Positions 24,207 through 31,607 of a stretch of 38,723 nucleotides of DNA are shown here, one piece after another. This DNA is from JAGQRJ01 sp041402045 (GTDB taxonomy: Bacteria > Planctomycetota > J058), in NCBI GenBank assembly GCA_041402045.1, contig JAWKSZ010000078.1, positions 1 to 38,723 of the forward strand, in the 5' to 3' direction. The notes under the pieces are model-generated. The model did no database searches. It was not told where the DNA came from and saw nothing but the letters and a program-made list of their open reading frames with translations. Both the position numbers and the translations under genes were made by a program. Positions within the stretch are counted from its first letter, which is position 1. Each line of letters starts with the position of its first letter.

Positions 24207-24767
24207 ATGGACAAGGATGAGATCCTCCTCGACGCCGAGGAGCGCATGGAGAAGTGCGTCGAGCACCTCATGGGCGACTACCGCGGGATCAAGAGCGGGC
24301 GCGCCACTCCGGGCCTGGTCGAGGGCATCCGCGTGGACTACTACGGCTCGCCCACGCCGCTCAAGCAGCTGGCGAACATCGGCGCCCCCGAGCCCGCGCT
24401 GCTCGTGATCAAGCCCTTCGACCCCAGCGTGATCGGCGACGTGGAGAAGGCGATCCTCAAGTCGGACATAGGCATCACGCCGCAGGTCGACGGCAAGGTG
24501 ATCCGCCTGCCGGTGCCCTCGCTCTCCGAGGAGCAGCGCAAGAAATACGTGAAGCTGGCCAAGGACAAGGCCGAGGCCCAGCGCGTCGCGATCCGCAACG
24601 TGCGCCGCGACGCGAACAAGACCGCCGACGGGCTCAAGACCTCGAAGGAGCTCCCCGAGGACGACTGCGAGCGCCTCAAGAGCGACATCGACGACCTGAC
24701 GAAGAAGTACACGACGAAGATCGACGACCTCCTCGACTCCAAGACCAAGGAGCTGCTGGAGGTGTAG
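24207..24767 (+). CDS. frr: Ribosome recycling factor
   Basis: A 186-residue RRF that splits post-termination ribosomes with EF-G. The sequence shows the three-helix/beta-sandwich pattern: EERMEKCVEHLMGDYRGIKSGRA, YYGSPTPLKQLANI, IKPFDPSVIGDVEKAILKSDIGI, LSEEQRKKYVKLAKDKAEAQRVAIRNVRRDAN and a final coiled coil. ATG 24207 follows AGGAG. It is the last gene of its cluster and is followed by a strong hairpin and repeat region. Confidence 0.97.
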   Translation: MDKDEILLDAEERMEKCVEHLMGDYRGIKSGRATPGLVEGIRVDYYGSPTPLKQLANIGAPEPALLVIKPFDPSVIGDVEKAILKSDIGITPQVDGKVIRLPVPSLSEEQRKKYVKLAKDKAEAQRVAIRNVRRDANKTADGLKTSKELPEDDCERLKSDIDDLTKKYTTKIDDLLDSKTKELLEV

Positions 24768-24771
24768 TCTT

Positions 24772-24859
24772 CATGGGGGGTCTGTCCCAGACCCCCTCGG
24801 GCTCGGGGCAAATTTTCATGCCATGGGGGTCTGTCCCACCTCCTCAGGCTCGGGGCAAA
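24772..24859. repeat. Two imperfect direct copies of a GGGGTCTGTCCC-type repeat
   Basis: 24772-24812 and 24822-24859 share CATGGGGGTCTGTCCC at the start and GGCTCGGGGCAAA at the end. This GGGGTCTGTCCC core resembles REP-like intergenic repeats I recall from other GC-rich genomes. Copy 1 also forms the frr terminator hairpin. Confidence 0.7.
24776..24796 (+). terminator. Terminator after frr
   Basis: GGGGGTCTG pairs perfectly with CAGACCCCC across a TCC loop, nine bases after the frr stop. It has no T-tract but lies in the correct position between convergent genes. Confidence 0.6.
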
Positions 24860-24880
24860 GCCCCTCGCCCTCACCCCCAG

Positions 24881-25232
24881 GCTCGCGCCCGGCTTCGCCG
24901 GGTGCTGCGCGCTCGCGGCTTCGCCGCTCGCCGGCCGGGCCGCGCGAACGCCCTACGCGGCGTTCCGACCGCCTGGCTTCGCGCCCGGCTTCGCCGGGCG
25001 CTGCGCGCTCGCGGCTTCGCCGCTCGCCGGCCGGGCCGCGCGACGCCCTACGCGGCGTTCCGACCGCCCGGCTTCGCGCCCGGCTTCGCCGGGCGCTGCG
25101 CGCTCGCGGCTTCGCCGCTCGCCGGCCGGGCCGCGCGAACGCCCTACGCGGCGTTCCGACCGCCCGGCTTCGCGCCCGGCTTCGCCGGGCGCTGCGCGCT
25201 CGCGGCTTCGCCGCTCGCCGGCCGCCGCCCGC
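24881..25232. repeat. Tandem array of a 96-bp palindrome-rich unit (three full copies plus a partial)
   Basis: The CCCGGCTTCGCCGGG palindrome recurs at 24888, 24984, 25079 and 25175, so the period is 96, 95 and 96 bp; the 95-bp unit lacks one A. Each unit contains three hairpins: GCGCCCGGC/GCCGGGCGC, GCGGC/GCCGC (both with TTC loops) and AACGCC/GGCGTT. The array fills the gap between the convergent frr and FHA genes and ends exactly at the FHA stop codon. Units are nearly identical, suggesting recent amplification or concerted evolution. The open frames through it are by-products of the base composition. Confidence 0.9.
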
Positions 25233-25936
25233 TACGCGTCGGGTTTGGTGAGCTTGCGGGTGTCGACCTGGAGCTCGCGCTCCAGGAGCTCGATCGCTGA
25301 GAGGATCTGGGTGCTCTCGACGGGGCGGATCTGCTTGCTGAAGTGGTAGCTCACTCCGGACAGCTCGAACATCTCGAGCAGCGCGGGCTCGCCGGAGAGG
25401 TCGCCCTTCTTGGCGTAGACGATCTGGCCCATGCTGAACATGACTTCGCAGGTCTTGCGGCCCTTGGTCAGGGTCAGGGTGCCGGTGCGCTCGTCCTGCT
25501 CGAGCTGGGCGAACAGGCGGCGCACGTCGTTCACGCCCTCGCACACGCCCTTGAGCTGGCGGCCCCGATCCTGGAACAAGGTCACGGCCTCGTCGCGCTC
25601 GTTGAGGAAGCGACCGCCCCCCACGCTGCGCAGCTCGCAGGCCAGGGTGAACTCGCCCACGATCACGGAGTTGCCGCCGCTGAGGTAGCCGATCGGCTCT
25701 ATGAACTCGCCGTCGACCTCGACGCCGTTGGCGCTCCCCAGGTCGCGCACGTAGGGGCGGTCCTCGTCCTTGTCCCACACGATCTCGGCGTGCCTGCGCG
25801 AGACCGAGCCGTGCTTGAGCACGATGTCGTTGCCGCTCTCGCGGCCGACCTGGAGCTTCTCGCCTGGATACAGGCGGTGCGGCTTGGTTCCGGGCGCGCG
25901 GATCAGCATGCAGTGCTTGGCGTCTTCGGCCGACAT
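25232..25936 (-). CDS. FHA-domain protein with C-terminal DUF4388-like domain
   Basis: A 234-residue cytoplasmic protein. Residues ~18-85 form an FHA domain that binds phosphothreonine peptides: LQVGRESGNDIVL, SVSRRHAEIV and RDLGSANGVEV carry the conserved Gly-Arg, Ser-Arg-Arg-His and Ser-x-Asn-Gly positions. The C-terminal ~100 residues (GTLTLTKGRKTCEVMFSMGQIVYAKKGDLSGEPALLEM) have the DUF4388 pattern. I infer a phospho-signalling adaptor, possibly a partner of the FHA-kinase encoded 9 kb away. ATG 25936 is chosen; AGAGGGG is 12 bases away, so ATG 25909 cannot be excluded. Only 30 to 39 bases separate it from the divergent lipoprotein gene. Confidence 0.8.
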   Translation of the reverse strand: MSAEDAKHCMLIRAPGTKPHRLYPGEKLQVGRESGNDIVLKHGSVSRRHAEIVWDKDEDRPYVRDLGSANGVEVDGEFIEPIGYLSGGNSVIVGEFTLACELRSVGGGRFLNERDEAVTLFQDRGRQLKGVCEGVNDVRRLFAQLEQDERTGTLTLTKGRKTCEVMFSMGQIVYAKKGDLSGEPALLEMFELSGVSYHFSKQIRPVESTQILSAIELLERELQVDTRKLTKPDA

Positions 25937-25962
25937 TCGGTGCTTCGACCCCTCTCTGCCCC

Positions 25963-25968
25963 TAGAAT
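25963..25968 (+). promoter_or_regulatory. -10 element seven bases before a start codon (leaderless candidate)
   Basis: TAGAAT (5/6 match) ends seven bases before ATG 25976, so transcription would begin at or next to that start codon. No clear -35 is seen. Confidence 0.45.
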
Positions 25969-25975
25969 GACCGAC

Positions 25976-26356
25976 ATGCGCAGGGCTTTCAAATCGGCAC
26001 TGGGGACGTCTATTTTCCTGCTCGGGCTGTGCGCGTGCAGCACCCACGAGCCTGGGCTGGATCACCCCGACCAGGACCCGGCGCCTGCCCGGGCGCCTGA
26101 CCTCGAGCCGCCTCCAGCGCAGGCGCAGGCGCTCTCTCCGCAGGAGGTGCTGGACCGGGTGCGCGCCGCGGAGGACCCGGGCGACGCGGTGCGGGAGCTG
26201 GATCGCTACCCCTTCGCGTTCGAGCTCGACGCGGCGCGGCTGGCGTGGTTCGACGCCGAGGGCGTGCCTCCGGCGGTCGCCGACTACCTGGCCAAGCGCG
26301 CCGAGGTCGACTGGGAGGCGTTGCGCGGCGACGTGGACCCCAGCTCGCCGCGCTGA
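25976..26356 (+). CDS. Small lipoprotein of unknown function
   Basis: A 126-residue lipoprotein: signal peptide ending LCAC (lipidated Cys21), then a Pro/Ala-rich linker (residues ~30-58, PAPARAPDLEPPPAQAQ) and a helical C-terminal segment (SPQEVLDRVRAAEDPGDAVREL and VPPAVADYLAKRAEVDWEAL). I recognise no family. An ATG at 25967 is also in frame, but it would overlap the -10 element, and neither start has a Shine-Dalgarno sequence. The gene is divergent from the FHA gene and convergent with lpxD, whose stop is only two bases away. Confidence 0.72.
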   Translation: MRRAFKSALGTSIFLLGLCACSTHEPGLDHPDQDPAPARAPDLEPPPAQAQALSPQEVLDRVRAAEDPGDAVRELDRYPFAFELDAARLAWFDAEGVPPAVADYLAKRAEVDWEALRGDVDPSSPR

Positions 26357-26358
26357 AC

Positions 26359-27408
26359 TCAGTCCCCTTCGAGGGCGCCCAGGCGCCGCTCGAGGTCGCG
26401 GACCCGGCGCTTGAGCTCGGGGAGCTTGGGGAACACGGCCATGGCGCGCTTGGCGAGGCCGCCGTCGATCGCCGGGGAGCCTATGACCCGGGCCCCCGAG
26501 GGCAGGTCGTTGTGCACGCCGGCCTTGGCGCCGATCAGCGCGCCGTCGCCGACCTTTATGTGCCCGGCCACCCCGGCTTGCCCGGCGATGGTCACCCCGT
26601 CGCCGATCACCGTGGTCCCGCTGATCCCGACCTGGGACACGATGAAGCAGCCCCGGCCGAGCACCGCGTTGTGCCCGACCTGGACCAGGTTGTCGAGCTT
26701 GGTGCCCGAGCCGATCCGGGTCTCGCCGAGGACCGCGCGGTCGATGGTGCAGTTCGCGCCGATCTCGACGTCGTCCTCGACCACGACCTTGCCTACCTGG
26801 GGGATCTTCTGGTGCAGGCCCGTGCGCAGGTTGGGCGCGAAGCCGAACCCGTCGGAGCCGATCACGGCCCCGGCGTAGATCGCGCAGCGAGCGCCGACCT
26901 CGCAGCCGTGGTGCACCACCGCGTTGGGGCCGAGGACGCTGTCGTCGCCGATCCGGGCCCCGGCGCCGACGAAGGCGCCCGGGTAGACGTCGACCCGGTC
27001 GCCGAGCACCGCGCCGCGCCCGATGTAGGCGCCGGCGCCCACGTTGACCGCGGCGCCCAGCGTCGCGTCGCCCTCGACCACCGCGCGGGGGTCGACCCCG
27101 CTCACGACCCGGGACTCGTAGGTCCAGTGGGTCAGCAGGAGCGCGAAGCCCATGTAGGGGTCGTCGAGGATCACCAGCGCGGGTCCGTCCGCCGGGCCCG
27201 ACTCGGCCACCGCGGGGGAGACCAGCACCGCCGAGGCCTGGGTGGTCTGGAGCGCGGGGATGTATTTGCGGTTGGAGATGAACGCGATCTCTCCGGCGTG
27301 GGCCTCGTGGATCGTGGACAGGCCAGTGATCTCGAGGGCCGCGTCGCCGCGGAGGGTCGCGCCCAGGAGGTCCGCGATCTCGCCCAGGGGCATGCTGCTG
27401 AGTGGCAT
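26359..27408 (-). CDS. lpxD: UDP-3-O-acylglucosamine N-acyltransferase
   Basis: A 349-residue enzyme that adds the second hydroxyacyl chain (from ACP) to the lipid A precursor, the step after LpxC. The N-terminal uridine-binding domain reads GEIADLLGATLRGDAALEITG; the left-handed beta helix of hexapeptide repeats occupies ~105-310, with the catalytic His in DNLVQVGHNAVLG. A coiled coil (LPELKRRVRDLERRLGAL) closes the chain, as in other LpxD. ATG 27408 is chosen; there is no Shine-Dalgarno sequence, and a promoter ends seven bases upstream. It is unlinked to lpxC here and diverges from manC. Confidence 0.94.
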   Translation of the reverse strand: MPLSSMPLGEIADLLGATLRGDAALEITGLSTIHEAHAGEIAFISNRKYIPALQTTQASAVLVSPAVAESGPADGPALVILDDPYMGFALLLTHWTYESRVVSGVDPRAVVEGDATLGAAVNVGAGAYIGRGAVLGDRVDVYPGAFVGAGARIGDDSVLGPNAVVHHGCEVGARCAIYAGAVIGSDGFGFAPNLRTGLHQKIPQVGKVVVEDDVEIGANCTIDRAVLGETRIGSGTKLDNLVQVGHNAVLGRGCFIVSQVGISGTTVIGDGVTIAGQAGVAGHIKVGDGALIGAKAGVHNDLPSGARVIGSPAIDGGLAKRAMAVFPKLPELKRRVRDLERRLGALEGD

Positions 27409-27415
27409 GGCGATG

Positions 27416-27444
27416 GTTCTAAACCGAGCCGCAGGCGAAGTAAA
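27416..27444 (-). promoter_or_regulatory. lpxD promoter, leaderless arrangement
   Basis: On the minus strand TTTACT (27444-27439) and TAGAAC (27421-27416) are 17 bases apart and the -10 ends seven bases before the lpxD ATG. Both match consensus at 4/6. Transcription would start at the initiation codon. Confidence 0.55.
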
Positions 27445-27511
27445 GCGAGCGCGTGGCCTGAGGGGCCTCCTCGCCGCGGCATGGTTTAAGATTTCGCGAC
27501 GGAGGCCCGCG

Positions 27512-28597
27512 GTGCTGCACGGAGTGATCTTGGCCGGTGGATCGGGGACGCGGTTCTGGCCCCTCAGCCGGCGCGACCGTCCCAAGCAGCTCCTGCGCCT
27601 GGCAGGTTCGAGGACGCTGCTGCAGCAGAGCCACGACCGCCTGGTCGGGACGAGCGAGGAGGGGCAGCTCCTCGTCGTCACCAACGAGACCCTCGCCGCC
27701 GGGATCCGCGATCAGCTCCCGGAGCTGCCCGCGGACGCGGTCGTGGTCGAGCCCATGCTCAAGGACACCGCGGTGGCGATCGGCCTGGCGGCGGTGCTCC
27801 TCGCCCAGCGCGACCCGGAGGCGGTCCTCGCGGTCACCCCCTCGGATCACCTGATCCGTCCCGCCAGCCGCTTTCGTGACGCCCTGCGCGAGGCGGCCCA
27901 GTGGGCGCGCACCACGGGGACGATCGTGACCTTCGGGATCCCCGCCCGCAGCCCCAAGACCGGCTACGGCTACATTCGCCGGGGCGAGGAGCTCCCGAGC
28001 AAGGGCCGCCTCGACAGCTACCGCGCCGCGGCCTTCGAGGAGAAGCCCGACCTCGAGACCGCCCAGGGCTACGTCCAGGGCGGGCAGCACTACTGGAACA
28101 GCGGGATCTTCGTGTGGAGCGCCGAGACGGTGCTCGCCGGCCTCGCGGCCCACCTCCCGGAGACCCACGCGGCGCTGCAGCGCATCGCGCAGGCCTGGAG
28201 CACACCGGAGCGGGACGCGGTGCTGCACCGCGAGTACGAGGCGCTGGAGAAGATCTCCATCGACTACGCCCTGCTCGAGAAGAGCCAGGGCAAGATCGTG
28301 GTGCTCGAGGCCGACTTCGAGTGGAGCGACGTCGGGGCTTGGTCCGCGCTGTCCGAGGTGTTCGGCCAGGACGAGCAGGGCCACACGGTGCACGAGGCCG
28401 GGGTCTCCTCCCTCGACGCGCGCAACTGCATCGTCCACGCGCCCCCGGGGCGGCTCGTCGCCCTGGTCGGGGTCGAGGACCTCATCGTCGTCGAGACCCG
28501 GGACGCGACCCTGATCTGCGCCCGGGACCGGGCGGAGGACGTGAAGGCCCTCGTGAAGCAGCTCGAAGGGGACGCCGCGCTCCAGCCCTACACCTGA
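27512..28597 (+). CDS. manC: Mannose-1-phosphate guanylyltransferase
   Basis: A 361-residue nucleotidyltransferase making GDP-mannose from mannose-1-phosphate and GTP, for polysaccharide or glycan synthesis. VILAGGSGTRFWPLSRRDRPKQLL is the pyrophosphorylase signature, VTPSDHLI and the metal-binding AFEEKP follow, and WNSGIFVW and DFEWSDVGAW are typical of ManC. It is the single-domain form; the isomerase domain of the bifunctional AlgA/ManC type is absent. GTG 27512 follows GGAGG six bases away. Confidence 0.92.
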   Translation: MLHGVILAGGSGTRFWPLSRRDRPKQLLRLAGSRTLLQQSHDRLVGTSEEGQLLVVTNETLAAGIRDQLPELPADAVVVEPMLKDTAVAIGLAAVLLAQRDPEAVLAVTPSDHLIRPASRFRDALREAAQWARTTGTIVTFGIPARSPKTGYGYIRRGEELPSKGRLDSYRAAAFEEKPDLETAQGYVQGGQHYWNSGIFVWSAETVLAGLAAHLPETHAALQRIAQAWSTPERDAVLHREYEALEKISIDYALLEKSQGKIVVLEADFEWSDVGAWSALSEVFGQDEQGHTVHEAGVSSLDARNCIVHAPPGRLVALVGVEDLIVVETRDATLICARDRAEDVKALVKQLEGDAALQPYT

Positions 28598-28661
28598 AGT
28601 GGTTGCCCGGCAGTGAATTACGGCAGGGGCGCGGGCCCCGGGGCCTCGCCCGCGAACCACT
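28598..28661 (+). terminator. Possible terminator after manC
   Basis: AGTGGTT immediately after the stop pairs with AACCACT at 28655-28661, enclosing a GC-rich inner hairpin (GGGCG...CGCCC around GGCCCCGGGGCC). It lies upstream of the rpsO promoter region and has no T-tract. Confidence 0.4.
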
Positions 28662-28669
28662 GTTCGTGC

Positions 28670-28697
28670 TTGCAATCCCCTGGGCCCCTGGTAATTT
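28670..28697 (+). promoter_or_regulatory. Possible rpsO-pnp promoter
   Basis: TTGCAA (28670-28675) and TAATTT (28692-28697), 16 bases apart, are the only AT-rich pair in the gap and lie 70 bases before rpsO. The -10 match is weak. Confidence 0.35.
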
Positions 28698-28767
28698 ACG
28701 CCCTTCGCCAGCGGGCGCCCGCCCAGGGCCGCTCGCAGCCCAAGACGCTTCATAGAGGATAGCTATC

Positions 28768-29034
28768 GTGCTGACCGACGACGTGCGCCAGAAGATCATC
28801 GAGCAATACCGGACGCACCCCACCGACACGGGCTCGCCCCAGGTCCAGATCGCGCTCTTGACCCACCGCATCAACTACCTGAACGAGCACCTCAAGCAGA
28901 ACCGCAAGGACTACGCGACCCAGCGCGGCCTGCTGACGATGGTTGGGCAGCGCAACCGCTTGCTCAAGTACATCAACCGCAAGGACCACGAGGGCTACAA
29001 GACGCTGATCGCGTCCCTGGGTCTGCGCAAGTAA
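28768..29034 (+). CDS. rpsO: 30S ribosomal protein S15
   Basis: An 88-residue S15 of normal length. DTGSPQVQIALLTHRINYLNEHLK and YATQRGLLTMVGQRNRLLKYI are the rRNA-binding core. GTG 28768 is preceded by GAGGA. It is followed by pnp, the same order as in Escherichia coli and many other bacteria. Confidence 0.97.
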   Translation: MLTDDVRQKIIEQYRTHPTDTGSPQVQIALLTHRINYLNEHLKQNRKDYATQRGLLTMVGQRNRLLKYINRKDHEGYKTLIASLGLRK

Positions 29035-29053
29035 CACGCCCCGCGGAAACGCG

Positions 29054-29096
29054 CGCGGGCGCCTCTAGAGGCCCCTGAGGTTCGGAGCGCCCCGCG
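29054..29096 (+). promoter_or_regulatory. Hairpin between rpsO and pnp
   Basis: CGCGGGCGC (29054-29062) pairs with GCGCCCCGCG (29087-29096), one bulged C, with a loop that itself contains CCTCTAGAGG. It may be a terminator or, as in E. coli, an RNase III site in the pnp leader; that parallel is inference. Confidence 0.45.
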
Positions 29097-29194
29097 TCGC
29101 GGCGGCGCTCGCTGCCTGTACGGCAACTCCACACACCAAACCGAGAATGAACTGAACGTACGCCGCGCGACGAAGCGGCGAAAAGGAATCGAAC

Positions 29195-31486
29195 GTGCCA
29201 AATCCTGTCCAGTCCCCCCTGACCGTCTCGACCGAGATCGCCGGGCGGACCATCACCATCGAGACCGGCCGCATGGCCCGGCAAGCCGCCGGCGCCGTGA
29301 CCGTGCGCCTCGGCGACACCGTGGTCCTCAGCACCGTGACCGCCGGAACCGCGCGCCCCGGGATCGACTTCTTCCCGCTCACCGTGGACTACCGCGAGAG
29401 CACCAGCGCCGCGGGCCGCTTCCCCGGCGGGTTCTTCAAGCGTGAGGGTCGCCCGACCACCAAGGAGATCCTGGTCTGCCGCTGCATCGACCGCCCCTGC
29501 CGGCCGCTGTTCGCCAAGGGCTACAAGGACGAGGTCTCCATCGCGAACCTCGTGATCAGCGCCGACGCCGAGCACGACCCGGACATCGTGGCCATGATCG
29601 GCTCCTCCGCCGCGCTCGCGATCTCGGGCCTGCCCTGGAACGGGCCCATCGGCTCCATGCGCGTGGGCCGCGTCGACGGCGAGCTGGTCCTGCTGCCGAC
29701 CTACGAGCAGCGCAAGCAGAGCGACCTGGACCTGGTCATGGCCGCCACCAGCAGCGCGATCACCATGGTCGAGGCCGGCGCCAACGAGCTGGGTGAGGAC
29801 GACATGCTCGACGCCCTGTTCAAGGGCGACGAGGCCTGCAAGAAGATCGCGAAGCTGATCGAGGAGCTGGTCAAGCGCTGCAACGTGACCAAGCAGGTGT
29901 TCGAGGCGCCGGCCGAGGACACCGAGCTCAAGGAGAAGGTCTTCGCCTGGTTCGACAAGGTCAACGCGGTCAACACGACCCCCGGCAAGCACGCCCGCAC
30001 CGACGCGATCCGCGCCGTGCGCGACGAGTGCATCGCGGCCCTGACCGCCGGCGTGAGCGAGGAGCAGGTCGGCGAGCTGACCAAGGGGATCAAGACCTAC
30101 TGGGAGAAGCTCAGCAAGGAGGTCATCCGCCGCCAGATCCTGGACACCAAGACCCGCAGCGACGGCCGCGACCCGTTCACGGTGCGCCCGATCGACATCG
30201 AGGTCGGCGTGCTGCCCCGGACCCACGGCTCGACGATCTTCACCCGCGGCGAGACCCAGGCCCTGGTCACCATGACCCTGGGCACCGTCATGGACGACCA
30301 GCGCGTCGAGGGCCTGATCGAGTCCTACCGCCAGAAGTTCATGCTGCACTACAACTTCCCCAGCTACTGCGTGGGCGAGGCCTGGCCGAACCGCGGCCCC
30401 AAGCGGCGTGAGATCGGTCACGGCGCCCTCGCCGAGCGCGCGCTGGCGGCGGTCGTGCCCGACTACGAGGAGTTCCCCTACACGATCCGGATCCGCTCGG
30501 ACATCACCGAGTCGAACGGCTCCTCCTCCATGGCCTCGGTGTGCGGCGGCACGCTGGCCCTCATGGACGGCGGCGTCAAGATTCGCCGGCCGGTGGCCGG
30601 GATCGCCATGGGCCTCGTGTCCGAGGGCGACCGCTACGTGGTGCTCAGCGACATCCTCGGCTCCGAGGACCACTGCGGCGACATGGACTTCAAGGTCGCC
30701 GGGACCCAGACCGGGATCACCGCGCTGCAAATGGACATCAAGCTCGAGGGCGTGAGCCGCAAGCTCCTGACCGAGGCGCTGGCTCAGGCCCGTCAGGGTC
30801 GGATCCACATCCTCAAGACCATGCTCAAGGCCCTGCAGCAGCCCCGCGCGGCGCTGTCGTCCTTCGCGCCGCAGCTGATCCAGGTCCCGATCGACCCCGA
30901 GCGCATCGGCGCCCTGATCGGCCCCGGCGGCAAGACGATCCGCAAGATCCAGGAGGAGACCCTCACCAAGATCGAGATCGACGACGAGCGGAACATCGTG
31001 GTCATCGCCACCACCGGCAACCACGTGGAGTCCAAGCTCGACGTCGCCGAGAGCATGGTGCGCGCGCTGGCCTCCGAGGTCGAGCTCGGCACCCGCTACA
31101 CCGGACGCGTGGTCTCGGTGCGTGACTTCGGCTGCTTCGTGGAGGTGCTCCCCGGGCTCGAGGGCCTGGTGCACGTCTCCGAGCTGGCCGACGGCTACGT
31201 GGAGAAGGTCACCGACGTGGTCAACGAGGGCGACGAGATCGACGTCGTGGTGATCGAGGTCGATCCCCAGGGCCGGATCAAGCTCTCCAAGAAGCGCGCC
31301 GACCCCGACTGGGACGAGGAGGCCGCTGAGGCCGCGCGCGAGGAGCGCGGCGATCGCGGCGGCCGCGGGCGCGGCGGCGACCGCGGCGGTCGCGGGCGCG
31401 GCGGCGACCGTGGCGGTCGCGGCGGGCGCGGCGGCGGCGGCGGCGGCCGCGGCCGGCGCGAGCGCTCGCACAGCAGCGCCGACTAA
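29195..31486 (+). CDS. pnp: Polyribonucleotide nucleotidyltransferase with RGG-rich tail
   Basis: A 763-residue 3'-5' phosphorolytic exoribonuclease. Two RNase PH domains (~1-215 and ~310-545) flank a helical linker; FPLTVDYRE and FPGGFFKREGRP are in the first, LPRTHGSTIFTRGETQALV and YNFPSYCVGEAWPNRGPKRREIGHG in the second. A KH domain (IGALIGPGGKTIRKIQEET) and an S1 domain (GTRYTGRVVSVRDFGCFVEVLPGLEGLVHVSEL) follow. Beyond ~residue 710 a 50-residue tail of RGG/RG repeats replaces the usual short end. GTG 29195 follows AAAAGGAA. A strong terminator follows. Confidence 0.96.
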   Translation: MPNPVQSPLTVSTEIAGRTITIETGRMARQAAGAVTVRLGDTVVLSTVTAGTARPGIDFFPLTVDYRESTSAAGRFPGGFFKREGRPTTKEILVCRCIDRPCRPLFAKGYKDEVSIANLVISADAEHDPDIVAMIGSSAALAISGLPWNGPIGSMRVGRVDGELVLLPTYEQRKQSDLDLVMAATSSAITMVEAGANELGEDDMLDALFKGDEACKKIAKLIEELVKRCNVTKQVFEAPAEDTELKEKVFAWFDKVNAVNTTPGKHARTDAIRAVRDECIAALTAGVSEEQVGELTKGIKTYWEKLSKEVIRRQILDTKTRSDGRDPFTVRPIDIEVGVLPRTHGSTIFTRGETQALVTMTLGTVMDDQRVEGLIESYRQKFMLHYNFPSYCVGEAWPNRGPKRREIGHGALAERALAAVVPDYEEFPYTIRIRSDITESNGSSSMASVCGGTLALMDGGVKIRRPVAGIAMGLVSEGDRYVVLSDILGSEDHCGDMDFKVAGTQTGITALQMDIKLEGVSRKLLTEALAQARQGRIHILKTMLKALQQPRAALSSFAPQLIQVPIDPERIGALIGPGGKTIRKIQEETLTKIEIDDERNIVVIATTGNHVESKLDVAESMVRALASEVELGTRYTGRVVSVRDFGCFVEVLPGLEGLVHVSELADGYVEKVTDVVNEGDEIDVVVIEVDPQGRIKLSKKRADPDWDEEAAEAAREERGDRGGRGRGGDRGGRGRGGDRGGRGGRGGGGGGRGRRERSHSSAD

Positions 31487-31499
31487 GCACGCATCTCGA

Positions 31500-31530
31500 G
31501 GAGGCGCGGTCCAAGGTGGACCGCGCCTCC
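31500..31530 (+). terminator. Terminator of the rpsO-pnp operon
   Basis: A perfect 14-bp stem (GGAGGCGCGGTCCA with its complement) and an AGG loop, followed by GCGCGTTTCT, lies 13 bases after the pnp stop. Confidence 0.85.
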
Positions 31531-31550
31531 GCGCGTTTCTGCCGGTGGCT

Positions 31551-31574
31551 GGACCCCCGCGACCGCGGGGGTCC
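31551..31574 (+). promoter_or_regulatory. Hairpin upstream of the secretin gene
   Basis: GGACCCCCGC pairs perfectly with GCGGGGGTCC across a GACC loop, 33 bases before the secretin start codon. It may be a back-up terminator for pnp or a leader structure. Confidence 0.5.
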
Positions 31575-31607
31575 GGGCCTGCCGGCCTGCCAGGAACGGA
31601 GCCGAGG

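Noticed and set aside
24881..25232. CRISPR array
   Set aside because: The 96-bp units are contiguous and nearly identical throughout; there are no variable spacers and no cas genes.
24254..25300. 348-codon plus-strand frame through frr and the repeat array
   Set aside because: The first part is out of frame with frr, and the repeated peptide simply mirrors the palindromic DNA units.
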